From positions 2,807,001 through 2,871,000 of the forward strand of contig CM060831.1 of the NCBI GenBank assembly GCA_030762175.1: a DNA stretch of 64,000 nucleotides, in the 5' to 3' direction. The stretch's first letter is position 1. The number at the start of each line of letters is the position of its first letter. The translations under genes and the position numbers were made by a program. Below, one piece after another: positions 1 to 10,422 of the stretch. The DNA comes from Metallyticus violacea (taxonomy: Eukaryota > Arthropoda > Insecta > Mantodea > Metallyticidae). The notes beneath the pieces were generated by a model that saw only the letters and a list, made by a program, of their open reading frames with translations, did no database searches and was not told the DNA's origin.

Positions 1-397
1 AAGTACTGGTATTATCAATATGAATAGAATCTTAGTTTTACAAAAGAAATATCTATGATGTATATATGGATTACCTAGCTTGGGGTCATGTAAAAAGGAT
101 ATCCTTACGTGATTGGATTGGATTGTATATGTATATAGTGTAATTTTAATGACCTTGAAGAAGGGAATTGATAACACAAGTAGTGGCATTATAACACTAG
201 ACGTAAGGATAACTTCCAAAGAATTCATGTAAATTTTAAATCAACTAATAAAGATCTATTAATAAATTAAGTTGTGTATAGGAAATAGTGTGTATAGGAA
301 ATAAATGTAAATGTGAGTTAAAAGAGTACTCAATATATAATTTGTAAGTCATTTGTACCTTATGAATCATTTTTCTTGTAGTGAGTCTATTGAAAAA

Positions 398-398
<1 letters not shown>

Positions 399-433
<35 letters not shown>

Positions 434-439
434 CTTCTT

Positions 440-520
<81 letters not shown>
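399..520. repeat. Compound (TTG)n(TTC)n(TTA)n microsatellite
   Basis: Three trinucleotide tracts follow one another without interruption: GTT/TTG, then TTC, then TTA. Each differs from the next by one base, as expected when point changes inside one tract are expanded by slippage. The hydrophobic reading frame across it (runs of V, L and I) is an artefact of the repeat. Confidence 0.97.
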
Positions 521-524
<4 letters not shown>

Positions 525-702
525 CATACAGCAGAAATTATCAGGATGATTTAAATACTTTTTTGACTTTAGTGAAAATAAGCTAGTGCTAATAAAATTC
601 AAGAAAGCATATAATAAACCTAAGGTCATGCTAATAGACACCCGTTATGTTTTATTGATCACAATAATACATGGAAATCAAGCAATGTTTACTACAACTT
701 AC

Positions 703-897
703 CAATGTAGTGTTATCTTCATGTCTGAAGTTGGCACCATCATCTGTGTTTCTTGTTCGACCTCCTCTGCGTCCATGCCTAATCTTGACAGTGGCATTGA
801 ACGCTGAACTTCTTTCAGTTACAGGAACATCAGCTGTAACTGTAGCACACAATATACAAATATGAACTAGCAGCAGGTAGACAAGACAGCTTTTCAT
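703..897 (-). CDS. Possible first coding exon of a small secreted protein, antisense in a MAP3K4 intron
   Basis: On the minus strand, starting at the Met codon ending at 897, 65 codons stay open up to an ideal donor (ATTG|GTAAGT, exon end 703, phase 0). Residues 1-22 look like a signal peptide: MKSC, then a hydrophobic core YLLLVHICILCA, then a likely cleavage after VTA. The rest is polar, with a basic stretch (HGRRGGRTRN) and two N-glycosylation sequons (NAT, NTT). An upstream in-frame Met lies 15 codons earlier, but the start used here puts the hydrophobic stretch at the N-terminus. The remaining exons would lie left of the window. I do not recognise the family; a neuropeptide or other secreted factor is possible. 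The signal peptide and donor are seen; the gene is inferred. Confidence 0.42.
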
Positions 898-1429
898 TTT
901 TAAAATGTGGTAACTACATCTGTCTCTCTGTGAGGTATGCACTTCTTTTGGTCTGCTGCTTTTTTGTCACTTTTTGGGCAGCTAGGAATGTGAAAGTCTC
1001 CATGTGGTCTGGTAAATGTATTACAGCTGCCAAAAGAGCAACAAGTTGTGTGTGTGAGAGAGAGAGATAGTTTGCAAAAAGTTGTTCATTACAAGTGATA
1101 GCTTTATCAGTTCACAGAAAAAAGAACAAATTAAAATAAAAATAGATAGAAGTTAAAGAGATGTCTTGTGTCATTTCAAGTGCAGCTGCCTATTCCAGTC
1201 CACACTCTTGTCATATGATGAATGACCTTACTCTCATTGCATCTGTTTCATTTCATTTTTTACTTCAGTTCTTTTTACAGAAGAACTCAGGCTAGTTGAG
1301 AATACTTCATCTGTCCACAGATAAACTTTTATTCCTCTTATGTTACAAATACTTTGAGGAATTTTATTGAAAAGTGGAAAAATAATTGCTTATATACTTA
1401 AATACAAGAACTGTTCAATATAGAATGAT

Positions 1430-2400
1430 TGTAATATTTTTTTCAACATAGTTTTATTCATCCTTATAATTTTGATAATTTTTTTTCAAAGTAGTCTCCG
1501 TTGGATGCAATGCACCTGTCCCAGCATTTCTACCAGTCTTCAAAGACATGCTGGAAACTGTATTTTGACATGGCTTTCAGAATTGCCTCTGCAACCTTTA
1601 CCACTGCTTCTGATGGTGTGAAATGTCTCCCATGAAGATGGTTCTTCAATTTGGGGAAAAGGAAAAAGACGCATGGAGCTAAATCTGGACTATATGTAGG
1701 ATGAGGGACATACATCAAATTCCTTTTTGTGAGATATTCAGCAACATTTGCAATGTGCGGCCATGCATTATCTAACTTGCTGCATGGATATGTGTCTTTT
1801 GCATGTGACATGGCCTTCAGGGTTTTCAAGACATCTCTGTAGAATTGCCCAGTTACAGTTGTGTGTGCAGGTACAACATGCTTGTAACCATCTTTAAATA
1901 ACAAAAAATGAGATGATCATAACTTTCCAGCACAATTGCTTTTTTTGGTATTGTTAATGATATAGCCAAGTTTCATCAGCATGATTACCTGGAAAGAAAA
2001 TCTGCATTTTCTCATAACATCATATTCAACTGCATGAGAACATTTGGGAATCAGCATTCTTGGAACCTACTGCGCACAAACACATCTCAAGTGCAACTTT
2101 TCAGTTTTAAATATGTGGTGGTACCCAGTTAATTTTCAGAATTTCTGTAAGTGTTCTTAATGTTATTTGACAATCCTCTCTCTCTATGACAGCAGTGGTG
2201 CATGTTTAGAGCAGCATCCAACTTCCTTTGAAATTGATTACCTCCCCTCTTTAAACCATATCCAAGCTATGCTATAGGCCTCCTGTAATGTTGCATAGGC
2301 CTCGGCTAAAGATTCTTCTTCTTGCAGCTCTGAAATTTCATCCCATTTGCCTATAGGGTAGAAATGTTCTTACTCTTCTGAAACTCCTTACCAAGTTTTT
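1430..2400 (-). mobile_element. Degenerate mariner transposon, transposase on minus strand
   Basis: The 124-codon open stretch at 1530-1904 (minus) is the C-terminal half of a mariner transposase: DNAWPH (second catalytic Asp), then PHPTYSPDLAPC and FFLFPKLKNHLHGRHF. Further upstream on the same strand are the first catalytic motif (ADETWLYH, near 1990), a CAQ*VPRML relative of the inter-domain ARWVPRLL motif (near 2080) and a WFKEGR relic of the N-terminal helix-turn-helix (near 2270). Stops and frameshifts break the frame. The third catalytic Asp of the DD34D triad is Val (APCV for APCD), so the element is dead in the part that is still open. Terminal repeats were not resolved and the ends are approximate. 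Confidence 0.85.
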
Positions 2401-3310
2401 TGCAGTGTAGTTAGTGTTCACTGTCCATCCTGCTGTTGGTTCATTACAAAGTGTACATATTTCTGACTCATAGATGTCTACCTTGTTTGTTTCATTCTAA
2501 GATCTTTGTTTTGATTTTGAATTCTAATGTACTTTTCAACTTAATCTGTCGTCTTATTGTTTTTTTTTTTTTCCTGTGCTTTTTGTTGATTGAAGTAGTT
2601 TGACTCCCTTCTTGGCTAGGAGGTATGCTATTTCATTCCACATTGTGAGGGGGTCTACTGGAACACTATGGTTTGGTCAGTGATCTAATAATATTTTTCA
2701 TTTCGTGTATTTAGCTGAAGATGTTGAGACAAAGGCATGTATCACTTCCATTTTGTTACAGGTTGGAACGAGCATTTCTCAACTTGCACATCTATTACTG
2801 GCAGAATTCGAGAGTTTATCACTCAGTAATCAATGTGATTTACCAGTTTATCCTAGCAGAGGATTTGATACACTTTGAAAGTTTCCCAGAAGGCACCTAG
2901 CCCCACCCTTTCAAGGTTAAGGGCTCCTCTCAAGTACAGCCCCACCTCCTTCACTATTCTCATCTCTCTTCATCAATCATAAATTTTCTTCTTGTTCTAT
3001 CCATAACTCCAATATTCTTGAAAGTTGAATTTTTTCCTATTTTTATCCCATTATACCTTAACATCAAGGTTTTAGCTGTATTAGAACCCATTTACAGCAG
3101 TATTCTTGGTGACTTTCAGTAAAAGAATATATCAACCGCATAGGAAAAATTCAGGAACTCACTCTAAAGAAGAGAGTGATCAAATGGTGTTACTGATTGA
3201 AGTACCGTAGTGTTTTATATCAACAGCTATTCCATAGGAAGAAACCTGTGTTGGTGGATTTATTGAAATTAATGTACTTCTTTTCTTTTCTTTACATGTA
3301 TACAAAAATA
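2401..3310. other. Intronic sequence, no recognised element
   Basis: This stretch lies between the mariner and a SINE in the intron before the first visible kinase exon. It is AT-rich and CpG-poor. It contains one open but unrecognised 64-codon stretch (2684-2878, see findings) and a short T run near 2560. No repeat family was recognised. Confidence 0.5.
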
Positions 3311-3595
3311 TAATGAATGAATAGTGTTTAACGCCCATTTTTATGACTGAGGCACCACAGGCAGTGAACACATGATACATGAAATGAAATGATAAATTGG
3401 GAAAGAATTTTTTTTAAAGGAAGAAAACGTTCCAGGTCCAAGTTTAGGATACCTCCCCGGCATTTGCCATTTATGAAGTCTGAAGAAAATCCAGAAAAAA
3501 ACTCAGTCAGGTGGGACCGTCCTGGTGGGATTCGAACCCTAGACCTTCCGCTAACGAGTCCGCGCCTTAACGATCTCAGCCACCTGCGGCGGTCA
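3311..3595 (-). mobile_element. SINE family A, full-length copy, minus strand
   Basis: Read on the minus strand, a tRNA-like head begins near 3595 (GTGGCTGAGATCGTTAAGGC, an A-box-like stretch) and continues through a B box (GGGTTCGAATCCCACC). The tRNA-unrelated body follows: GGCAAATGCCGGGGAGG, AATTTATCATTTCATTTCAT, TGCCTGTGGTGCCTCA, and a tail with GGGCGTTAAACACTATTCATTCA. The same body recurs at 5482 and 47292. This copy keeps nearly all its CpGs although it lies in CpG-poor DNA, which suggests a recent insertion. An open reading frame in either direction across it is a by-product of the SINE. Confidence 0.88.
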
Positions 3596-4063
3596 CATAT
3601 ATACAAAACAATACTATTTGCTATGTATAAACATTCTTTAAAAACAACAATATCAATGACCGTAACACTGGAAAAAAAATTACCAATTATTATAGACCAA
3701 TAACAAACCTGAAAATGAATGACAAAGATGCAAATATACAAGGACTTCTTGTATATAACAGATTACCAAATCATTAAATAATTGAAATGGGGTAAACAAT
3801 TACAAATTTTTTTTCTGATAAAAAAAGTTACTGTTTTAATGATTTACACCTGAAGCTGTGTAGGACAAGATTGTAAATATGTAACTATATACAAATTCTA
3901 ACTTAGAAATTGACAATATCCAATGGATGCCGGTAATCTCCACAGATAATATAATGAATTGAAATGAAATAATGTCATTAACATTAGATATGCAATATTT
4001 TGAAACTTTTATCAGTTACCAATACAATTTTTCATTAAACTGTTTGTTACATTATGTTTGCAG

Positions 4064-4251
4064 GTCAGGGTCGTTTTGGCAAGGTGTACACAGCTGTGAA
4101 CAATGAGACTGGTGAACTAATGGCAATGAAAGAGATTCAGCTGCAGCCAAATGATCACAGGACTATAAGGAGAATTGCGGAAGAGCTGAGAATATTTGAA
4201 GGAATTCATCACAACAATCTCATTCGTTACTATGGTGTGGAAATACACAGG
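4064..4251 (+). CDS. MAP3K4: MAP3K4/MEKK4 kinase domain, exon 1 of 6 visible (glycine loop to strand 5)
   Basis: The exon follows a TTTGCAG acceptor and ends at AGG|GTGAGC. With the split first codon it encodes 63 residues of a MAP3K4/MEKK4-type (fly Mekk1) Ser/Thr kinase domain, a MAP kinase kinase kinase of the stress p38/JNK pathway. Visible elements are the glycine loop GQGRFGKVY (residues 1-9), the ATP-anchoring lysine in LMAMKEI (residue 23), the family-typical QPNDHRTI segment, the likely helix-C glutamate in AEELRIFEGI (residue 41), and NLIRYYGVEIHR. MAP3K4 proteins are roughly 1,500 residues long, with the kinase at the C-terminus. The preceding exon, which must end with the first base of the glycine codon, was not found between 1 and 4063. 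Downstream readthrough into the intron is not coding. Confidence 0.95.
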
Positions 4252-4601
4252 GTGAGCTCATTCATCAAGAAACATTGTGTAGCTAGTCAGTGTGTGAGAT
4301 CACTTTTTTTCATAGTAGATTCACTTATTAATGCTCTTTACTGCTTGCTTTGAGTTTAATCCTGTGTTTATTAAGTTCAGTTGGAACATGCATTGGATGG
4401 TCTTTCTAATGGACTTACTTGGTTTCCACAGAAACATGTGCATTTATAAACTTGTATAGTGAATAATGGTTTCACAGGATATCAGCCAAGTACTTTCTGA
4501 ATTGTCCATCAAGCTTTAGGCCACCCCTACTCCATGGCCTTCCTTAGGGTACTAAATTAACATGCTAATTAAAGCTTTATTTAATACACAAATTGCTGTA
4601 A

Positions 4602-4679
4602 CCTTATTGGTTTGATCAGAACAGCTAGGTGAGCTCTGACTGATTGGCTCACCTAACTGCTCTGACTGAACCAATATGG
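4602..4679. repeat. Short imperfect inverted repeat (hairpin) in intron
   Basis: The left arm (CCTTATTGGTTTGATCAGAA then CAGCTAGGTGAGCT) pairs with the right arm (GGCTCACCTAACTGCTCTGA then CTGAACCAATATGG) around a loop of about 10 bases. There are a few transition differences. It could be a very short MITE or a solitary snap-back repeat. No protein was recognised. Confidence 0.7.
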
Positions 4680-5481
4680 AATTTAAGTATAATTAAATCT
4701 TTGATTACTACATTAATTGAGCATCCTAGGAAATTCACAGAGTCCAGAAGGCCAAAAGCTTGGTGGACAATCCTTCAAATGCTCAGCCAATATCCCGTGA
4801 AATCATCATTCATTTTCAATGCTATGAGAGCTTTAAATCTTTAAAAATGTATAGTATCATCCATGGTAGCCATATTTAAATGAAACTGGGGACTTTAGAA
4901 AGAGAAATGAAACGATTTTAGAGCCTACTTGCTACATATGTCACTTTGCCACATGTGCATCAACATATGTACTGGTATGGTTGGCAATGTTAACAAAAAG
5001 CAACTTATTAAAAAGCACTAAAAGGTACTTAAAATATGTTATATAAGCAGCAAAAAAGGCATTTATATTTTTAAACAGCAACATTATTTACAAAGAAAAA
5101 CCACATAAATGCAAGGTGTTTCTTCATATTATCTATATTGAAATTTTGTTGTTTGTCAGATAATATATTTTTTAGAACAGAAAAAGAACATTCAATGTTC
5201 ATTGCGGAAATTAAAGCTTACTTGAAACAAGCCATGGTCAACAGTTCCATGTTCACAGCATCTACATTTTCACCATTGAGAATTTTGCCTACACTTTTAA
5301 GTGTTTCTAATAAAAATCCTGTAAGGGAAGTTTGTATCAAATTAATTTGGAATAACAAATTATTATTAGTGTTATTAAGTACTAAAAATCATTTTATAAC
5401 CCCCTCAGGAAACATATAATTTTCCCCATATGTTGTTTCGAAAAAAGTGCATGAATTATGCGATAATATAACATAGATATA

Positions 5482-5762
5482 ACCACAGATGGCCGAGGTC
5501 ATTAAGGCATAGATTTGTGAGCGGGAGGTCTGGGGTTCAAATCCTGCCAGGACCGTCCTCCCTGATTGAGGATTTTTCCAGGTTTTCCTCAGTCCTCATA
5601 AATAGCAAATGCCAGAGAGGTACCCTAAACTTAGGCCTGGGACATTTCCTTCCTTAAAAAATCCTTTCCCAATATATCATTTCATCTCATGTATCATTAG
5701 TGTGCACTGCCTGTGGTGCCTCAATAGTTAAAATGGGCATTAAACACTATTAAAAAAAAATA
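5482..5762 (+). mobile_element. SINE family A, older copy, plus strand
   Basis: The tRNA-like head (GGCCGAGGTCATTAAGGCAT, then the B box GGGGTTCAAATCCTGCC) is followed by the family-A body (GCAAATGCCAGAGAGGTACC, CCTTTCCCAATATATCATTT, CACTGCCTGTGGTGCCTC) and an A-rich tail near 5750. Compared with the copies at 3311 and 47292, several CpGs are TpG or CpA (for example TTCAAATCC for TTCGAATCC), so this copy is old and sits in CpG-depleted DNA. Confidence 0.88.
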
Positions 5763-6029
5763 ACATAAATACTTTACTAAATATGCTAGACCATCCAGGG
5801 CAGCTGACAATACCATTGGTAGGATGGTGTAATTTAGAATCAGCCTCCCAATTCTGCAGGTGGGTAATATGGATATTTAAAGATAGTTCTGCTACAGGTT
5901 ACTCAATTACCTTTACATTTTTGGAAACACCGTTCTCCCAGATGATTTCCTACAGGAAGAAATTAGTTGTCCAATGCTTGCACCAAAATATCTGAAAGGC
6001 ATGATTTATCAACCTCCCTTATTTTTCAG

Positions 6030-6198
6030 GAAGAGATGCTAATTTTCATGGAATTCTGCGCAGAGGGAACATTAGAGAGTCTTGTAGCTGCAACTGAAAG
6101 TGGGCTGCCAGAAGTTCTGATCAGGAGATACACTCAGCAACTGCTGCGAGCCGTTGTCACATTGCATCAGCATGGGGTGGTACACCGTGATATTAAAA
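6030..6198 (+). CDS. MAP3K4: MAP3K4 kinase domain, exon 2 visible (hinge to HRDIK)
   Basis: The acceptor is ATTTTTCAG|GAA and the donor AAAA|GTAAGC. The exon gives residues 64-119 of the visible protein plus one base of residue 120. It encodes the hinge and lower lobe (EEMLIFMEFCAEGTLESL), helix E (IRRYTQQLLRAVVTLHQHG) and the catalytic loop VVHRDIK, with the base Asp at residue 117 and Lys at 119. The split codon joins to AGT (Ser), so the loop reads HRDIKSAN, where vertebrate MAP3K4 has Gly; small residues are tolerated there in kinases. It continues exon 1 in phase and is joined in phase to the exon at 10423. Confidence 0.95.
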
Positions 6199-6734
6199 GT
6201 AAGCATAAGAATGAGAGAGAATCTGTATAATCTCAAACCTACATTTAATGCAAGAAATTTGGAGTCCCAGAAATTATTCCATAAGGGCAATGTAACTTAA
6301 TTTTCAACTTGCATAACTTGCACTAGTGTAAAATCTTCATTTAGCATGAGAAAATATTGTCAGACATATGCATACATCCAACTTTAGTCAAATGCAGCCA
6401 TCACACACAATTTTCTCAAATAGTGAAAGTTGCAGACTGAGCAAAACTGAAGATTGATAATGTTAAATCTCTTAAACCAACTTAATTTATTTTCACTTAT
6501 GCTGGCTTCATTTGCACTTAAACATCGTGGCATAATGATGTTGGTATTTGGTGGTCAGTCATAGTGTGTAGTGGAATGATCAGTTTCATTTCAGAGTAGA
6601 TAGGACACAGGTGTCTAATGATGCACATGTCACTTTTAATTAATTTGTGACTTGTGATGAAATGTGATCATTGCAGGTATTGAAATCTGCAGAAACCAAA
6701 GGAAGTACATAAAGATTATGTTTATTATGATGGG

Positions 6735-6955
6735 CATTAATTTATTTTATTTATTTATGGGTGCTCTTTAACATTTCTGATCATCAACATTGCAATCAAT
6801 TCAGGGTGTGAAGCAGCTGATTAATTTTGCTCAGAGACCTCTTCTTTCAGGCTTGACGTTCTTTTACGTGTTGTAAATGTACAACATGGGACCTGGCTTT
6901 ACTTCCCTTCTGAAGGAAGCCATACTTAAGATTTTTACACCCAAAAGAATCTTGG
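6735..6955 (-). mobile_element. SINE family B, 3' part, minus strand
   Basis: The sequence matches the family-B body (compare 60130-60425) read on the minus strand: TTTATTTATTTATGGGTGCT at the tail, CTCAGAGACCTCTTCTTTCA, GCCTTGA-type and CCTTCTGAAGGAAGCCATAC, ending at TTTTTACACCCAAAAGAA. The tRNA-like head is missing, so it is truncated. Several CpGs of the right-hand copies are TpG/CpA here. Confidence 0.82.
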
Positions 6956-7740
6956 AAATGAAGTTCAATAGTAATAGAAGTTGGGAAAGGCACAAGAGAA
7001 TGGCATTGGCTGTGAGCGTTTAGTGGTATGAAGGAATTTATTCTGTTTTGGTTCAGTCTCAGTAGATTTATGGAGCCAAAATGTGGGGAATTGACAATGG
7101 ATGGCATACTATGGACTTAATTCAAATAATTCTTTGTAAGCTAATATTCAGATGTCCCAATAATAAGCAAATGCTAGAACCTTGGCAGAGTTAGAAAAGG
7201 TATTGAGATATTTGTTTCTTGTTCAAGAGATACCTGACACTGATATTGTGAAAATATATCTGAAATATCAAGAAGAAAAGTTGGATTTTATAGTTGGACA
7301 GGCAAATTTTATACTCCCAGTTTAGAGGGAAAGACTCATCAACCTTTAGAACGATATTAAAAGTGGATCACACCAGGAAAAATATACCGTAATTTGTAAG
7401 AAGAGTGAAAGGAAGGAATATTTTATTTTGATTAGGTGTTTGGAAATTAAGGAGTTTGAGGGAGGATGTTATTCCAGAGGTCTGCCCTATCTGCAGGGGA
7501 AGGAAAATGAGATATATATTACTTTTCAGGGCAAAGAAATGAATGAATGGAGGGTAAGCTTAAAAAAGCCAGAAATTGTTATTGAGGAATAAAGAAGTTG
7601 TAGTGGGAAAATTTTTGAAGATCAAACTCAGCTCTCTAAATTAGGGGAGTTTTTATTGAAGGTAAAAATGAAATGGAGATGGTCAGTAGAAGGAAATAAG
7701 AATTTGGATTAAAACAACTAAATTGTAATTGTAAAATTAA
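6956..7740. other. Intronic sequence, no recognised element
   Basis: A purine-rich stretch (many GAA/AGG runs on the plus strand) between a SINE and the PLE-associated hairpin. It may be unrecognised PLE-flanking or old repeat DNA. No motif could be identified. Confidence 0.4.
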
Positions 7741-7762
7741 AAGAAGTTGGGAACAGTGAAGT

Positions 7763-7863
7763 CAGTATTAGGTGACAAAACTTCACTAACTGGATAATTC
7801 TTCAGAACACGTTTCAAGAGCATTCGCTCTCATCTTCAGCTGGGTAGTGTCACCTAATACTGA
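7763..7863. repeat. Inverted repeat flanking a ribozyme core
   Basis: GTCAGTATTAGGTGAC (7761-7776 region) is repeated in inverted orientation as GTCACCTAATACTGAC at the right end. The roughly 65 bases between them contain a hammerhead-like core on the minus strand. The unit lies about 350 bases upstream of the first recognisable protein sequence of the PLE at 8180 and may be part of its terminal repeat. Confidence 0.75.
7800..7845 (-). ncRNA. Hammerhead-type ribozyme core, minus strand
   Basis: On the minus strand the order is CTGAAGA (7833-7839), a hairpin with stem GAGAGC/GCTCTT, GAAA (7812-7815), a minimal helix III CGTG, then TT. Predicted cleavage is between plus positions 7806 and 7805. 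Helix I is weak: CAG before the core pairs with CTG after the site. The short helix III is typical of hammerheads in Penelope-like elements. The core and helix II are seen; activity is inferred. Confidence 0.6.
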
Positions 7864-8179
7864 CACATTTGTATATATAACTAAATTGCATTCTATTAAA
7901 TTATTAGGCAGTGTGATTTTATGTGTGTAGTAACCATTTAGATATGTTCTATTTTGGGGCATCTATTTCAAATAAGGAATTTAGGGGATTATTTATATAG
8001 TGTTAAAAATAAGTGGATGTGGATGGTTAACAAATGAGTATACATTATTTTTAAAATTGTTGGTACTCATATAATATGTTTAGAGTTGTATAATTAATCA
8101 GCTAAATGCTGTTTTGAATTGAAGTAAAGTTAATTTGTCAGTTAATGATTGACAAACTTAAGAAGAATTGCAACAGAGT

Positions 8180-10140
8180 AGGAGCTTAAAAGAGAGCAAT
8201 AATGAGGAAAATAAATAAGGAAAAGAATGGAAAGAGAATCCTTCAATATGAAAGAAGTGGTGGTTGGTCTTCTGTGTTCTGGAATTCCAGTAGTAGATCT
8301 GGAGGTGATCACATTATCAACATCATTAGGAAAAAAGGCGAGGATATTCTTGTGACATTACCAAAAGTGAGGTTAGGTTTAGAGTACAAAAGCAAATCCT
8401 GGAATTGCTTAATAAAAACTGGTATTATACAAAAAAGCAGATAAAGGAAACAAAATTATGATCATGGACAAAGTAGAATACAAGTCAAAGATGAAAGAAT
8501 ACATGAAAATAAATGTAGAATACATGAAAATAAATTGAAGAAATGCAGTCTATAAACAAATCAGTCAACAAAAGCACAATCATACCACCCAAGGAGAAAT
8601 CAAAATTAAAAGCATGCAATGCCACAATAGCAAGAATGCATGGCCTACCGAAAATACATAAAACAGGAAATCCCATGAGACCAATAATCAATTGTAGAAA
8701 CACATCTTCCTACCAACTAGCAAGGTGGTTCCTTCAGAGATGTCTAATGATAGCTTAAGTGTAAGTAATTCCAAAGAACTGTTGGAGAAAATTAAAGATG
8801 TGGTTCTCCAAAAGGATGATCTTCTACTGTCCTTCAATGTAAATTTACTCTTTCCCAGCATACCAAAACATAAACTCCCAACATCCCTTCAGAAATGGTT
8901 GCAGTCTCTGAAACTAACAATGAGGAGATTGTGGAATACATCCAACTCACTGAAGTCTGCATCAGTCAGAATTTCTTCAAGTTCAATGGTGAATTTCACA
9001 TACTAGAAGCGGATTATCTAGCGGGAATCTATTATCACCTTTTCTGGCTGATTTATATATGAGTAGTTTAGAAATGTACATCACCAAATCATTTCCATAC
9101 ATTTTTAAAGTCTGGCACACATATATATTGATGATATCTTTGCAGTGGTTAATAAGATTCACTTAGGAAACAGAACAAAACAACATGATTCCTTTCCTTG
9201 ACTTAAAGATTATAAGAAGAGGCAATAATTTGAAATTTGGAATATACAGAAAGGATATGCAGACTAAAAACTACATAAAGCAAGTGGCTTCAATCCCACA
9301 GCACACAAACATGCGGTTCTCACAGCTTAGCACATAGACTCATTAAAATACCCATGAATGAGTTTTAATACAGCGAAGAGCACTCACATAATACAAATGA
9401 CAAAAATCAATGGGTATGACCAAGAAATTATAGACAAGAAAATCAAGAAATTCAAACAAGAGAAGGGATTAAACAGGTTCAATACTGACAGCAAAAAAAG
9501 AAACTACAATTTACAAGAAATTTACTTATCATCCTTGGGCCACCAAAAAATTCTAGAAAATAACTCAGAGAGTATGTAATTATTTTGTCCCCAGTAAACA
9601 AATTCTAAATAATCTCAACTCCTGTGATAATGATAGAATACCTTATGAGAAGAAACCAGGAATATATAAAATGAACTGTTCGAAATGCAACAAAGTATAT
9701 ATTGGCAAAAAGGGGTGGGGGGAATATTGGAATTAGGCTAAAGGAACACTGGAGAAGCATCAGGTACAATCAGATAGATAAATCAGCAGTTGCACATCAC
9801 TTTTGGAGAGATAAACATGGTATAGAAATGGAAGTCAAATTATTGAAATTCACAGATAGACCTTAGAACTGGGAATATGGGAAAAACTTTTATAAAAAAT
9901 ATGAAGATAAGGTTTTGAACTTCGAGATCTCAACACAATACAAATTAATTAAAAAGTTCATAAAATGTCCACGAGAGCTATCCTACCAAGTCCATTCAAC
10001 CAACAACGAATGCGGCAGTGGACACACAGCTGATGATGCAGGCAAAGGCCTGTGAAACATGTTCTGTGTAATTCAATGGTAAGAGGAGTATAAAGAGTAT
10101 TAAATAGACTCGAGTGCTAATAAAGAACACAAATTGCATT
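8180..10140 (+). mobile_element. Degenerate Penelope-like element (RT plus GIY-YIG)
   Basis: Fragments of one PLE polyprotein appear in order on the plus strand, in shifting frames. They are KKADKGNKIMIMDKVEYKSK near 8440 (RT fingers); RMHGLPKIHKTGNPMRPIIN near 8635; DLLLSFNVNLLFPSIP near 8820; LLSPFLADLYMSSLEMYI near 9030; the polymerase box YIDDIFAVV near 9128; IPFLDLKIIRRGNNLKFGIY near 9195; and GIYKMNCSKCNKVYIGKKG near 9660, the GIY-YIG endonuclease start. The GLPKIHK and YIDD boxes followed by GIY-YIG are diagnostic of PLEs. Several frameshifts and stops make it inactive. A hammerhead ribozyme follows the coding remnant. It sits in the intron between kinase exons 2 and 3. The ends are approximate. 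Confidence 0.92.
10022..10071 (+). ncRNA. Hammerhead ribozyme (type I) at PLE 3' end
   Basis: All conserved parts are present. Helix I is ACACAG before the core and CTGTGT directly after the predicted cut. The core CTGATGA is at 10030-10036, followed by helix II CAGGC-loop-GCCTG, then GAAA at 10054-10057. Helix III is a minimal CATG, followed by TT, with cleavage predicted after 10063. Six perfect base pairs in helix I abut both the core and the cut site, which is unlikely by chance. Such minimal type I hammerheads are known from Penelope-like elements. Cleavage itself is not shown by sequence. Confidence 0.85.
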
Positions 10141-10422
10141 CATGGGAGGTCACAACTAAGAATCGCCAGGGAAAAATAGGTGAAGACCTCTTGTATTCAA
10201 GTTTTTAAATAAAATGCCCTTAGATTATTACAAATTATTTGTATGTATTTTAAATTTTTAATCATATTTAAGTATATTATTATTGCTTTTAAAATTTGAC
10301 TTTTCAAGTTTAAAAAAGTGAATCCTATGGATATCAGGGAAGAAAGATGCAATGGAAATCCTCAAAATAAGGAGTTTTCTGAAAATGTATTCTCAAATTC
10401 CAAAATTTTTTTTTTTCAACAG

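Noticed and set aside
353..586. 77-codon hydrophobic frame of V, L and I runs
   Set aside because: It is translation of the TTG/TTC/TTA microsatellite.
3389..3741. Overlapping frames over 100 codons on both strands
   Set aside because: They lie within the SINE A copy and its flank; no protein similarity.
6072..6290. Minus-strand frame across kinase exon 2
   Set aside because: Antisense shadow of a clear kinase exon.
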